Positions 9,230 to 17,787 of a stretch of DNA of 64,000 nt are shown here, piece by piece (positions within the stretch are counted from its first letter, which is position 1; each line of letters starts with the position of its first letter). Origin of the DNA: Streptomyces sp. B21-083 (GTDB taxonomy: Bacteria > Actinomycetota > Actinomycetes > Streptomycetales > Streptomycetaceae); the NCBI RefSeq assembly GCF_036898825.1, contig NZ_JARUND010000001.1:4898001-4962000 (forward strand), in the 5' to 3' direction. The notes beneath the pieces were generated by a model. It made no database searches and had not been told where the DNA came from. It saw only the letters and a list, made by a program, of their open reading frames with translations. Made by a program: the position numbers and the translations under genes.

Positions 9230-9272
9230 GGGCGGCCCGCGCGAGTGACTCGCGCGCTCGAAGTGGCCGCCC
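9230..9272. terminator. Hairpin terminator after the serS-HAD operon
   Basis: An outer stem GGGCGGCC/GGCCGCCC encloses an inner palindrome around GCGCGAGT-GACTCGCGC. The whole could form one long hairpin about 45 bases after the HAD stop. The rest of the gap up to the leftward small gene at 9516 shows nothing further that I can support. Confidence 0.6.
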
Positions 9273-9515
9273 CGGGCAGCTCCCCCCGCTGAGCGGGGCC
9301 TCCGGAGGTAGTGACTCCTACGGAACCCGCTGCGGGCTGCCCTGAAGGAAGCCGTGCGGATCGCCGTGCATCGGCGTCGCCCGGCTCCGCTCCCAGATCC
9401 CGAGCCCCGGACACCGGACAGATCCGGCGTACTGGACACAACCACTGTGCCCGTAGGGCGAGTCGGGCGCCACCGAATAAAACCGGCGACCGGGCCCGCG
9501 GCTCGGCCGGGTCAC

Positions 9516-9725
9516 CTATTTCCGGCGCCACCAGCGGCGACGCGACCTGCTGAAGAACCAGCCGGCCGGGGGTTCGTCGGACCGCCAGGGCTGCGGCTCG
9601 GGGGCCCCCGCACGCCAACGCGCCGCGAGCATCCGGGCGCGGGCGGACGGTTCGGCGGTTCCGGCCGAGCGTATGAAGTCCTCGTCGAGGACCAACTCGT
9701 CCCAGACGTCCCTGTCCCCTGCCAT
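9516..9725 (-). CDS. Small conserved hypothetical protein, last gene of the ABC cluster
   Basis: The 69-residue product begins MAGDRDVWDELVLD. The start is set by a strong ribosome binding site (AGGAGGACGGGG directly before the ATG). The N-terminal half is acidic and helical. The C-terminus ends in a basic-aromatic cluster (FFSRSRRRWWRRK) that could touch membrane or nucleic acid. No known domain is recognised. It lies about 100 bp beyond the ABC permease at 9827 and is read in the same direction, so it may belong to that operon. An in-frame ATG further upstream at 9782 has no good ribosome binding site. Confidence 0.7.
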   Translation of the reverse strand: MAGDRDVWDELVLDEDFIRSAGTAEPSARARMLAARWRAGAPEPQPWRSDEPPAGWFFSRSRRRWWRRK

Positions 9726-9826
9726 CCCCGTCCTCCTTGCCCTGCGGCCCCGTTTTGTCCATAGTGCCCGGACACGCGTCAAGTCCCCGTCAGAAGACCG
9801 CGCGTACCCGGGCCTCCGGTTTCTGT

Positions 9827-10546
9827 CTACTCGTCACCGGTCGGCGTCAGCGTGCGCAGCTTCTGTCCGGCGTACCAGGTGGCGAGGACGGTGACCACGA
9901 TCAGCAGGACCGTCGCCGTGGTCAGGCCGACGTCCGAGGTGACCAGGTCGCCGCCCGTGACCTTGTGGCCGACGGCAAGTGCCCACTGCTGGACGCTCAG
10001 TGTGCGCGCCCCGGGCACCAGGGAACCGAACAGGGCCTCCCACACCAGGGCGTAGACGAGCCCGAAAACCACCGCGTGCCGGGACACCGTGCCGAGCAGC
10101 AGGAAGAGCGCGGCGTAGGCGATGGAGGCGACCAGTGCGGCGACCGTGTAGGCGACGGCGACCTGCTGGCCGTTGCCGTTGAGGATGAGGCCGGCGATGA
10201 ACGTCGGCACGGCCGAGAACGCCATGGTGACGCCGATCGCGACGATCAGCTTGGTGTAGATGATCTTGGATCGCTTGAGCGGCTTGGAGAGCAGATAGAC
10301 GACAGAGCCGTCGTCGATCTCCGGGCCGATCGCGCCGGTGCCCGCGATGACGCCGATGAGCGGCACCATCGTGGCGAGGGCGAGGCCGCCCAGCACGTCC
10401 GCCGCCGTCTGGTCGTCGGCGCCGACAAGGCCGCGTACGGCGACGGCGATCACGATCAGCAGCAGGGGCAGCGCCCCGAGGATGAGGGCCCGGCGGCGGC
10501 CGAGCAGGGCCCGGTAGGTGAGCCGGGCGACTGTGGGGTCGTACAT
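9827..10546 (-). CDS. ABC transporter permease
   Basis: This 239-residue membrane protein has about six hydrophobic helices (around 22-42, 56-76, 103-123, 133-152, 160-180 and 210-228). The EIDDGSVVYLLSKPLKRSKII segment after helix 2 resembles the coupling region of ABC-2 type permeases. It is read 10 bp after the ATPase gene at 10557-11468, so the two form one exporter or a two-permease system with the second pair upstream. The substrate is unknown. Related ABC-2 systems export lipids, antibiotics or peptides. Confidence 0.85.
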   Translation of the reverse strand: MYDPTVARLTYRALLGRRRALILGALPLLLIVIAVAVRGLVGADDQTAADVLGGLALATMVPLIGVIAGTGAIGPEIDDGSVVYLLSKPLKRSKIIYTKLIVAIGVTMAFSAVPTFIAGLILNGNGQQVAVAYTVAALVASIAYAALFLLLGTVSRHAVVFGLVYALVWEALFGSLVPGARTLSVQQWALAVGHKVTGGDLVTSDVGLTTATVLLIVVTVLATWYAGQKLRTLTPTGDE

Positions 10547-10556
10547 TTTCGGCCTC

Positions 10557-11468
10557 CTACGCGGCGACGAGATACGAGAACACGGATTCGAGGGACTCGT
10601 CGGACGGCGAGACCGTGAGCAGCCGGATGCCGTGATCCCGGGCGACGCGGGGCAGCAGGGCGGTGAAGCGGCCGAAGTCGACGGCCTGGATACGCAACGC
10701 GCCCTCCGCGAGGTCCACTTCGATGCCGGAGGTCGACGGGTCGGCGATCAGCGCGGCGGCGAGGGCCCGGTCGTCGCTGGAGCGGACGAGGTAGCGGTGC
10801 GGTCGGTCGGTCATCAGGCGGCGGATCCGGCGGAAGTCACCGCTGGCCGCGTGCCGTCCGGCGACGACGACCTCGATGTGGGCCGCCAGCTGCTCGACCT
10901 CTTCGAGGATGTGCGAGGAGAACAGGACCGTGCGGCCCTCGGCGCCCATGCGGCGCAGCAGGTCCATGAGCTGCATGCGCTGGCGCGGGTCCATGCCGTT
11001 GAAGGGTTCGTCGAGCAGGAGAAGCGACGGCTCGTGGACGAGCGCGCTCGCCATCTTCACGCGCTGGCGCATGCCCTTGGAGTACGTCGAGATCTTGCGG
11101 TCCTGCGCGTACTCCATCTCGACCGTGGCGAGCGCCCGCTGTGCCGCCTTGGCGCCCAGTCCGTGCAACTCGGCGTTGGCGACGACGAATTCCTTGCCGG
11201 TGAGGAAGTCGTACATCGCCTCGCGCTCGGGGACGATGCCGATGTGCTTGTAGATCTGCTCGTTGCGCCACACGGGCCGGCCGTCGAGGGTGACGGTGCC
11301 GGTGGAGGGGGCCAGGAAGCCGCCCATCATGTTGATGAGGGTGGACTTTCCGGCGCCGTTGGGGCCGAGGAGGCCGGTGACGCCGGGGCCGATCGTCATG
11401 GTGATGTCGTTGACCGCCACCACGTTGCCGAACCAGCGCGAGACGTGGTCGATGTTGAGCGTGGTCAC
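10557..11468 (-). CDS. ABC transporter ATP-binding protein
   Basis: The 303-residue ATPase starts at a GTG that overlaps the stop of the upstream permease gene (GTGA). Walker A is GPNGAGKST (near residue 35), the signature is YSKGMRQRV, and Walker B is LLLLDEPFNGMDP, with the switch His in FSSHILEE. The C-terminal 80 residues form an extra domain of the kind seen in exporters of the ABC-2 class. It most likely powers the permeases at 9827 and/or 11465. Confidence 0.93.
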   Translation of the reverse strand: MTTLNIDHVSRWFGNVVAVNDITMTIGPGVTGLLGPNGAGKSTLINMMGGFLAPSTGTVTLDGRPVWRNEQIYKHIGIVPEREAMYDFLTGKEFVVANAELHGLGAKAAQRALATVEMEYAQDRKISTYSKGMRQRVKMASALVHEPSLLLLDEPFNGMDPRQRMQLMDLLRRMGAEGRTVLFSSHILEEVEQLAAHIEVVVAGRHAASGDFRRIRRLMTDRPHRYLVRSSDDRALAAALIADPSTSGIEVDLAEGALRIQAVDFGRFTALLPRVARDHGIRLLTVSPSDESLESVFSYLVAA

Positions 11469-12370
11469 AGTCCGACCTTTCGGTAGCGGCGCATCAGGAG
11501 GCCGTAGCAGCCTGCGACGAGACCCAGGACGGCGAGGAGGAAGAGCACGCCTTGGCCGGTGCTGGGGCCTACCCCTCCGGGGTAGGAGGACGTTGCGCCC
11601 AGGAAGGCCGTCTGCACCCCGTCGATGAGCGTGATGGGCGAGAAGAGGCCGATCCAGGGGACGGCGCCGGAGCTGCCCTGCGCGTCGGCGATGGCCTGGA
11701 GCGTGGACACCGCCCCGTAGGAGATGGTCAGTACGGCGATGACCGCCGCGATGCCGAAGCCGCGGCGCGGAGTGACGGCCGAGATGACGAGGCCGATACC
11801 GGCGAACAGCAGCGAGAGCAGTGCCACGGAGACGAGCCCCTGGAGGAATCCCTTGGTCTGGTCGGTGAAGTCGAGCTTGGCCAGCAGGGCGCCCACGTAG
11901 AGCACGACCAGCGGCACCGCGGTGATGAGGAACAGGGCCGACGCCAGCGCCGCGAACTTCGCCCGTACGTAGTCGGCGGTCTCGATCGGCCGCGAGAAGT
12001 ACAGGGGTACGGTCTTGAAGCGCAGGTCGCGGGAGACGGCCTGGGGTGCCTGCGAGGCGACGTACAGGCCGATGACCGCCTGCATGATGACCGCGTAGTT
12101 CGTGTACTCGACGGGCAGCTTGTGCGCCTTGGTCGCGACCGTGACCGCCACCATGATGGCCGCCGGCACGCACATCACGGCGAAGAGCACCATCGGCAGC
12201 ACCTTGGACTTGACCGAACGGCCGAGGCCGTAGGAGCCGCGCAGGGACTGGGAGTAGAGCGAGCGTCGGGCGTACGCCCGGCCCAGGCGCGGGCCGTCGT
12301 ACGAGCGGTAGCCGATGTTGTGGATGCGGGACTGGGCGCCCGCCTGTGCCGGGGTCTGCTCAACCGCCAT
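11465..12370 (-). CDS. ABC transporter permease
   Basis: The 301-residue membrane protein has a hydrophilic N-terminus (about 55 residues with an RSYDGPRLGR motif) and then six or seven helices. The RFKTVPLYFSRPIETADYVRAK segment sits at the cytosolic coupling position of ABC-2 permeases. It overlaps the ATPase before it (12360-13373) by 11 bp and the ATPase after it by 4 bp. This tight packing marks one operon with alternating ATPase and permease genes. The substrate is not known. Confidence 0.88.
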   Translation of the reverse strand: MAVEQTPAQAGAQSRIHNIGYRSYDGPRLGRAYARRSLYSQSLRGSYGLGRSVKSKVLPMVLFAVMCVPAAIMVAVTVATKAHKLPVEYTNYAVIMQAVIGLYVASQAPQAVSRDLRFKTVPLYFSRPIETADYVRAKFAALASALFLITAVPLVVLYVGALLAKLDFTDQTKGFLQGLVSVALLSLLFAGIGLVISAVTPRRGFGIAAVIAVLTISYGAVSTLQAIADAQGSSGAVPWIGLFSPITLIDGVQTAFLGATSSYPGGVGPSTGQGVLFLLAVLGLVAGCYGLLMRRYRKVGL

Positions 12371-13373
12371 GGCCGACCGCCTCCTTTCCCGCGCTGTGCT
12401 GTGCGGTGCTCTGTGGTGTGGCGCTCTGCTGTTCGTCGCTGTCGGTGAAGACCTCGGAGATGTGGTGCCTGCGCTGTTCCATGCGCACCAGACCGAGGCC
12501 CAGGTCGGCGACCGTGTCCCGGACGAGGTCGTAGGTGTCCTCGCCCTGCGCGGTGAGCAGCAGGATGTGGCCGGCGCCGGGCAGGCCGCTGCCGTCGTGG
12601 GTCTCCACCCCGCGCGCGTGGAGCGCGTCGCGCACCGCGGCGGTGCCGTCCGGGTGGTCGTCGGTGTCGGTCACCTCGATGGCGAGGATGGCCGTGGACT
12701 GGGTGAAGTCCGTGGTGGAGCTGGATCGCAGGAGCTTGCCGCCGTCGACGACCACCACGTGGTCGCAGGTGCGCTCCAGCTCGCCGAGCAGGTGCGAGGT
12801 GACCAGCACCGAGATGCCGAAGTCGGTGTGGATGCGGCGGATCAGGCCGAGCATCTCGTCGCGGCCGACCGGATCGAGGCCGTTGGTCGGCTCGTCCAGG
12901 AAGACCAGCTGCGGGTCGTGGACCAGGGCCTGGGCGAGCTTGACGCGCTGCTTCATGCCGGTCGAATAGCCACCGATGGGACGGTAGCGCTCCTCGTAGA
13001 GCCCGACATGGCGCAGGGTGTCCGCGGTGCGCTCGCGGGCGGCGGTCGGCGGGAGCCCGGACATGCGCGCCATGTGCACGACGAACTCGGTGGCCGAGAC
13101 GTCGGGCGGCAGGCAGTCGTGCTCCGGCATGTAGCCGACGCGCTCACGGATGGCGCCGCCCTCGGTGGCGACGTCGAGCCCGAGCACGGCGGCCCGGCCC
13201 TCCGTGGCGGGAGACAGACCCAACAGGATCTTGATCAGGGTGGATTTGCCGGCGCCGTTGGCACCGACGAGTCCGGTCACACCGGGTCCGATGTCCATGG
13301 AGAGCCGGTCGAGCGCGGTCACCCGGGGGAACCGCTTGCTCAGGCTTTCGGTCGCGATCACAGTCACGTCCAT
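12360..13373 (-). CDS. ABC transporter ATP-binding protein
   Basis: The 337-residue ATPase is the first gene of the leftward cluster. Walker A is GANGAGKSTL, the signature YSTGMKQRV, Walker B LVFLDEPTNGLDP, and the switch His is in VTSHLLGE. It is about as long as the second ATPase of the cluster and shares its C-terminal extension. The start at MDVTVIATES was chosen over the longer frame to 13427 because the extra residues look non-coding and ABC domains begin there. Two perfect DnaA boxes lie about 120 bp upstream. Confidence 0.92.
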   Translation of the reverse strand: MDVTVIATESLSKRFPRVTALDRLSMDIGPGVTGLVGANGAGKSTLIKILLGLSPATEGRAAVLGLDVATEGGAIRERVGYMPEHDCLPPDVSATEFVVHMARMSGLPPTAARERTADTLRHVGLYEERYRPIGGYSTGMKQRVKLAQALVHDPQLVFLDEPTNGLDPVGRDEMLGLIRRIHTDFGISVLVTSHLLGELERTCDHVVVVDGGKLLRSSSTTDFTQSTAILAIEVTDTDDHPDGTAAVRDALHARGVETHDGSGLPGAGHILLLTAQGEDTYDLVRDTVADLGLGLVRMEQRRHHISEVFTDSDEQQSATPQSTAQHSAGKEAVGHGG

Positions 13374-13489
13374 GACGGTAGTGGCGCACACCACACCGGT
13401 CGTCAACCCGAAGAGCTGTCTCGGCATCCACCTTCAGTCGTACGGGCCCGTAGGGGTCCCTACCCTCAGGTCGAACAACCGGCGCCGGG

Positions 13490-13516
13490 TTGTCCACAAC
13501 GGCGCCGTTGTCCACA
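13490..13516. promoter_or_regulatory. Two perfect DnaA boxes between divergent operons
   Basis: TTGTCCACA occurs at 13490-13498 and again at 13508-13516, in direct orientation 18 bp apart. Between them lies the 16-bp palindrome ACAACGGCGCCGTTGT, which shares bases with both boxes. They sit in the gap 13374-13618 between the leftward ABC operon and the rightward peptidase gene, where both promoters must also lie. Confidence 0.75.
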
Positions 13517-13618
13517 GACAGACGTTCGACTGTTGACGCGGGCTCTAACAGGTGTCAGATTCGCGAGGGTCAAGTTACGGACACGTAGCGCGGTCGATGG
13601 GGACGGTGGGCGGCGGCG

Positions 13619-14461
13619 ATGGCGACGGCGGTGATGGGCGGACTCACCGGGGAACTGGCCGGGTTCCGGCGGGTGCAACGGCTGGCGTACGAGTGTGCGG
13701 AGGCCGTCGCGGCGCGACTGGAGCCGGGGATCACCGAGCGCGAGGCGGCCCGGATGCAGCGGGAGTGGCTGCGCGCGCGGGGGGTCCGGGACTGGTTCCA
13801 TCTGCCCTTCGCCTGGTTCGGGGACCGCACGGCGTTCGTGAACTTCCGTGTCCCCCTGCAGTTCTTCCCGACGGGCCGCCGGCTGGAGCCCGGGATGCCG
13901 TTCATCCTGGACCTGGCCCCGGTCCACCGGGGTTTCGCGGCGGACATCGGCTACTCGGGCTCGCTCGGGGCCAATCCGGTGCAGGACAGGCTGATGGCCG
14001 ACCTGGAGGTGCACCGCGAGCTGATCCTGCGCGAGGTGCGGGAGCGGCGTCCGCTGCGCGAGATCTACGAGGACGTGGACCGCCTCATGGTCCGCCAGGG
14101 GTACGCGAACCGGCATCGCGCGTATCCCTTCGGGGTGATCGCGCACAAGGTCGACCGGGTACGGGAACGGCCCTGGTCACCGAGGCTGTTCGGGTTCGGC
14201 ACGCAGTCCCTGAAGGGGCTGGCGGGCGACGCGCTGCGCGGCCATCGCGAGGGCTGGTCGCCCCTGTGGTCGCCGTACCGCTTCTCCGACCATCCGCCGC
14301 GGCCGGGTCTGTGGGCGGTCGAGCCGCACCTCGGATTCCGGGGCACGGGGGCGAAGTTCGAGGAGATCCTGGTCGTCACGGACTCCGTGGACCCGGGGGA
14401 GAGCGCGTTCTGGCTGGACGACGACCTGCCGCACGTGCGGCGTTGGGCGGAGGCGAAGTGA
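13619..14461 (+). CDS. M24-family metallopeptidase-like protein
   Basis: The 280-residue product has the pita-bread fold of methionine aminopeptidase/Xaa-Pro peptidases. All five metal ligands of the family can be placed: Asp98, Asp109, His176, Glu235 and Glu248 (or 249). It lacks the N-terminal creatinase domain of long prolidases. The substrate is unknown and could be a dipeptide or small amide. The downstream EphD-like gene starts in its stop codon (GTGA), so the two are coupled. A second in-frame ATG at 13634 is also possible. Confidence 0.82.
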   Translation: MATAVMGGLTGELAGFRRVQRLAYECAEAVAARLEPGITEREAARMQREWLRARGVRDWFHLPFAWFGDRTAFVNFRVPLQFFPTGRRLEPGMPFILDLAPVHRGFAADIGYSGSLGANPVQDRLMADLEVHRELILREVRERRPLREIYEDVDRLMVRQGYANRHRAYPFGVIAHKVDRVRERPWSPRLFGFGTQSLKGLAGDALRGHREGWSPLWSPYRFSDHPPRPGLWAVEPHLGFRGTGAKFEEILVVTDSVDPGESAFWLDDDLPHVRRWAEAK

Positions 14462-16212
14462 CGATCGACGGGGCGCGTGAGCGCCGGGTGCGGACGGGCG
14501 GGATCGAGCTGTGCGTCGCCGAGCTGGGGGACCCGGCAGACCCTACGGTGATCCTTCTGCACGGCTATCCGGACACCAAGGAGGTGTGGTCCGAGGTCGC
14601 CGCGCGCCTCGCCGACCGCTTCCACGTCGTCCTGTACGACGTGCGGGGCCACGGCTGTTCGACGCCGCCGCGTCCGCTGCGCGGCGGCTTCACCCTGGAG
14701 AAGCTGACCGACGACTTCCTGGCCGTCGCGGACGCGGTCAGCCCGGACCGGCCGGTGCATCTGGTGGGGCACGACTGGGGCTCGGTGCAGTCCTGGGAGT
14801 TCGTCACCGTCGCGCGTACCGAGGGCCGGATCGCGTCCTTCACGTCGATGTCCGGGCCCTCCCTGGACCACCTCGGCCACTGGACGAAGGGGCGCCTGAA
14901 GCGGCCCACCCCGCGCGCGGTCGCCCAACTCCTCGGCCAGGGCCGCAGGTCCTGGTACGTGTACGCGATGCACACGCCCGTGTTGCCCGAACTCGCCTGG
15001 CGCGGCCCGCTCGGCAAACGCTGGCCGAAGGTGCTGGCCCGCCTCGAAAAGATCCCGGCGGACGGTTACCCGACCGCCTCCCTGCCCACGGATGCGTCCA
15101 ACGGCCTCTGGCTGTACCGGGACAACGTACGGTCCCGGTTGCGCAGGCCGCGCACGGACGCGCACGCGCACGCGCCCGTGCAGCTCATCACGCCGCTGGG
15201 GGACGCGTTCCTCTCCGAGCGGCTGAACGACGGACTGGAGCGGTGGGCGCCCGGGCTGGTGCGCCGCACGATCGACGCCAAACACTGGATCCCGCGCACC
15301 CGGCCCGATCAGGTGGCCGCCTGGATCGGTGAGTTCGCGACCGCCAACGAGGCCGGACAACTACCGGCGACGCCAACGGGCAAGTACGCACAGCGTTTCG
15401 GCGGCCGGCTCGTCCTGGTCACCGGGGCGGCCAGCGGCATCGGAAGGGCGACGGCCTTCGCGTTCGCCGAGGCGGGCGCCCGCGTGGTGGCCGTCGACCG
15501 GGACGCCGAAGGCGCCGCCCGCACCGCCGAGTTGGCCCGGCTTGTCGGCGCCCCGGAGGCCTGGTCGGAGGTGGTCGACGTCTCGGACGAGCAGGCGATG
15601 GAGAAGCTCGCCGAGAGGGTCGCCACCGAGTACGGCGTCGTGGACGTGCTGGTGAACAACGCGGGGATCGGCCTCTCCGGCTCCTTCTTCGACACGACCC
15701 CGGAGGACTGGAAGAAGGTCCTGGACGTCAACTTGTGGGGTGTGATTCACGGTTGCCGGCTCTTCGGGAAGCAGATGTCCGAGCGCGGGCAGGGCGGCCA
15801 CATCGTGAACGTCGCGTCCGCCGCCGCGTTCCAGCCCTCCAAGGCGCTGCCCGCGTACAGCACTTCGAAGGCCGCGGTTCTGATGCTCAGCGAGTGTCTG
15901 CGCGCCGAACTGGCGGGTCAGGGCATCGGCGTCTCGGCGATCTGTCCCGGGTTCGTCAACACGAACATCACAACGACCGCGCGCTTCACGGGAGTCGACG
16001 CCGCAGAACAGGCCCGTCGGCAGAAGCGGACGGCGCGGCTGTACGGGCTGCGTAACTACCCGCCGGAGAAGGTCGCTTCGGCCGTCCTGCGCGCGGTGGC
16101 GCGCAACGAGGCGGTCGCACCGGTGACGCCGGAGGCCCGGGGCGCGCATCTCATGTCCCGCTTCATGCCAGGAGCTTTGAGGGCGCTCGCGCGGATGGAC
16201 CCGCCCCTGTGA
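14458..16212 (+). CDS. EphD-like alpha/beta hydrolase fused to a short-chain dehydrogenase
   Basis: The 584-residue protein joins two enzymes. Residues 1-295 form an alpha/beta hydrolase of the epoxide-hydrolase type, with oxyanion motif HGYPD, nucleophile Asp106 in GHDWGS, and a late His in DAKHWIP. Residues 310-584 form an SDR domain, with TGAASGIG for the cofactor, NNAGIG, and catalytic YSTSK. This architecture matches EphD of Mycobacterium, where it acts on epoxy-mycolate-type lipids. Streptomyces has no mycolates, so the substrate here must differ. It is coupled to the M24 gene before it through a GTGA overlap. Confidence 0.92.
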   Translation: MTIDGARERRVRTGGIELCVAELGDPADPTVILLHGYPDTKEVWSEVAARLADRFHVVLYDVRGHGCSTPPRPLRGGFTLEKLTDDFLAVADAVSPDRPVHLVGHDWGSVQSWEFVTVARTEGRIASFTSMSGPSLDHLGHWTKGRLKRPTPRAVAQLLGQGRRSWYVYAMHTPVLPELAWRGPLGKRWPKVLARLEKIPADGYPTASLPTDASNGLWLYRDNVRSRLRRPRTDAHAHAPVQLITPLGDAFLSERLNDGLERWAPGLVRRTIDAKHWIPRTRPDQVAAWIGEFATANEAGQLPATPTGKYAQRFGGRLVLVTGAASGIGRATAFAFAEAGARVVAVDRDAEGAARTAELARLVGAPEAWSEVVDVSDEQAMEKLAERVATEYGVVDVLVNNAGIGLSGSFFDTTPEDWKKVLDVNLWGVIHGCRLFGKQMSERGQGGHIVNVASAAAFQPSKALPAYSTSKAAVLMLSECLRAELAGQGIGVSAICPGFVNTNITTTARFTGVDAAEQARRQKRTARLYGLRNYPPEKVASAVLRAVARNEAVAPVTPEARGAHLMSRFMPGALRALARMDPPL

Positions 16213-16275
16213 CCAGAAATCTCAAATAGTATTAAAGATGCGCAAGTTGACCAAAGGGGGGAAAGATTCGGGAGG

Positions 16276-16329
16276 TTGTCCACAGTTTCTTCAATTCCCC
16301 TGTGGATAACTGGACTTGGCTGTGGATCA
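16276..16329. promoter_or_regulatory. Three DnaA-box-like sites upstream of kptA
   Basis: A perfect TTGTCCACA lies at 16276-16284. On the opposite strand are TTATCCACA (16301-16309) and TGATCCACA (16321-16329). They occupy a short, relatively AT-rich gap between the EphD-like gene and kptA. Confidence 0.65.
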
Positions 16330-16385
16330 AACCTCCGGACCAAAATCAAATGCGTGACACCCGTCCCGCCCGGCACCCTTACGGG

Positions 16386-16961
16386 ATGACCGAGAAAGAG
16401 ACCGAAAGAGAGATCGATGAAAGACGCACCGTGAAGGTGTCGAAGTACCTGTCGAAGCATCTGCGGCACCAGCCGGAGCAGATCGGGCTCGCGCTCGACG
16501 AGGCCGGCTGGGTCGAGATCGACACGCTGATCGCGGCTGCCACAGCCCACAACTTCCGGTTCACCCGGGAGGAACTGGACCATGTGGTCGCCGCCAACGA
16601 CAAGAAGCGCTTCGCGATCGACGGCACCCGGATCCGCGCGAGCCAGGGCCACAGCGTCGAGGTCGACCTCGGGCTGCCGCCGGCGACCCCGCCGCCGTAC
16701 CTCTACCACGGCACGGTGGACCGCTTCCTGGACGCGATCCGCGCCGAGGGCTTGCGGCCCATGAACCGGCATGCCGTGCACCTCTCGCCCGACCGTGAGA
16801 CCGCGACCCGGGTCGGCGCCCGCCGGGGCCGGCCGATCGTGCTCTCCGTGGACTCGGCCGCCATGCACCGCGACGACCACCTCTTCCACGTGAGCGCGAA
16901 CGGCGTCTGGCTCACGGAGGCGGTACCGCCGCGTTATCTGCGCTTCTCCGGCCCGCACTGA
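16386..16961 (+). CDS. kptA: RNA 2'-phosphotransferase (KptA/Tpt1 family)
   Basis: The 191-residue product matches the Tpt1/KptA fold. An N-terminal winged-helix part starts at VKVSKYLSKHLRH and is followed by the NAD+-binding part with YLYHGTVDRFL, HAVHLSPD and FHVSANGVWL. Tpt1 removes the 2'-phosphate left on spliced tRNA in fungi, using NAD+. Bacteria lack that splicing pathway, so the native substrate in Streptomyces is open. The start at 16386 gives the usual family length. A GTG at 16431 would begin just before the domain. Confidence 0.92.
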   Translation: MTEKETEREIDERRTVKVSKYLSKHLRHQPEQIGLALDEAGWVEIDTLIAAATAHNFRFTREELDHVVAANDKKRFAIDGTRIRASQGHSVEVDLGLPPATPPPYLYHGTVDRFLDAIRAEGLRPMNRHAVHLSPDRETATRVGARRGRPIVLSVDSAAMHRDDHLFHVSANGVWLTEAVPPRYLRFSGPH

Positions 16962-16985
16962 CACGCGCACGGCACCGACCCCGGC

Positions 16986-17444
16986 ATGATCGAGGGCATG
17001 GACCACCTGCCCACTACCGAGGCCGCCGTCACCGCCCTGCGCGCCCTCGCCGCCGAGTACGCCCGTGAGATCGAGGTCGGCCACGACATCGGCGCCGACC
17101 AGACCTCCCGGCGCACGGCCGCGGGCATCGGCGTCACCACTGACCCGGACGGCTCGCTCCCGCACGAGGCCTTCGCCGAGTTCGGCGGAGTCCCCCGGGT
17201 GACCGTCCGTCTCTTCCCCGACGACGACGCGCTGATCACCGTCGAGGGCGTCGAGTGCCACGACATCCCGCGCGACGACGTCCCCGCCTTCCTCCGCTCC
17301 GTCTACGACGGCCTCGCCTTCGTCGCGGCCCGCCGCTTCCCGCCCACCCGCCACCTGGTGGTACCGCTGCCCGGCGACCGCACGTACAAGGAGTACATCC
17401 CGATGCTCGGCCTCAGTCCGTGGCTCAGCAGCCGCATCCGGTGA
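16986..17444 (+). CDS. Hypothetical protein, 152 residues
   Basis: No known domain is recognised. The sequence is acidic and soluble-looking, with no signal or membrane helix. It has a helical N-terminal third (EAAVTALRALAAEYARE), a middle beta-rich part (RVTVRLFPDDDALITVEG) and a C-terminal helix-strand segment. It follows kptA by 24 bp in the same direction and may be co-transcribed. The codon pattern is fully typical of a real gene. The second ATG (16998) is an equally good start. Confidence 0.7.
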   Translation: MIEGMDHLPTTEAAVTALRALAAEYAREIEVGHDIGADQTSRRTAAGIGVTTDPDGSLPHEAFAEFGGVPRVTVRLFPDDDALITVEGVECHDIPRDDVPAFLRSVYDGLAFVAARRFPPTRHLVVPLPGDRTYKEYIPMLGLSPWLSSRIR

Positions 17445-17469
17445 GCCTTCCCCCGGCAGCCGGGTGACT

Positions 17470-17483
17470 GTTTCACGTGAAAC
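17470..17483. promoter_or_regulatory. parS centromere site
   Basis: Perfect GTTTCACGTGAAAC in the 64-bp gap between the hypothetical gene and the broken oxidoreductase gene. Confidence 0.9.
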
Positions 17484-17508
17484 ATGAACGGCGCCTAGGC
17501 TCTGAACC

Positions 17509-17763
17509 ATGAGCCTGCACCTGAGCACCGTCATCCTGCCGTACCGCCGTTGGCACGAGGGCGGGCGTTCGGCCTGGCAGCGCGCGGAACAGCTCGGCTT
17601 CCACACCGCCTACACGTACGACCACCTGTTCTGGCGCACCTTCCGGGACGGCCCGTGGTTCGGAGCCGTGCCCACGCTCACGGCAGCCGCCGCCGTCACC
17701 GACCGGCTGCGCCTGGGCACCCTGGTCACCTCAGTCGAAGCTTTTTCACCTATCGCAGTGTGA
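17509..17763 (+). pseudogene. N-terminal fragment of a split LLM-class flavin oxidoreductase gene
   Basis: The first 75 residues (to GTLVTS, base 17733) match the N-terminus of luciferase-like F420/FMN-dependent oxidoreductases. They are nearly identical in pattern to the intact copy at 17788-18690. After that the frame runs into nine unrelated residues and a stop. The missing remainder of the gene resumes at 20290 in the same direction (SPNFRHPVT). The gene was therefore interrupted by about 2.55 kb of inserted DNA. A folded enzyme cannot come from this piece alone. Confidence 0.85.
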
Positions 17764-17787
17764 CCAGGGGAAATACGCTCCCCAACG

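Noticed and set aside
17721..17768. CCTGGTCAC/GTGACCAGG across the left junction as terminal repeats of a mobile element
   Set aside because: One arm lies within the oxidoreductase gene itself and no matching repeat is seen at the right end, so it is more likely chance or a small hairpin.
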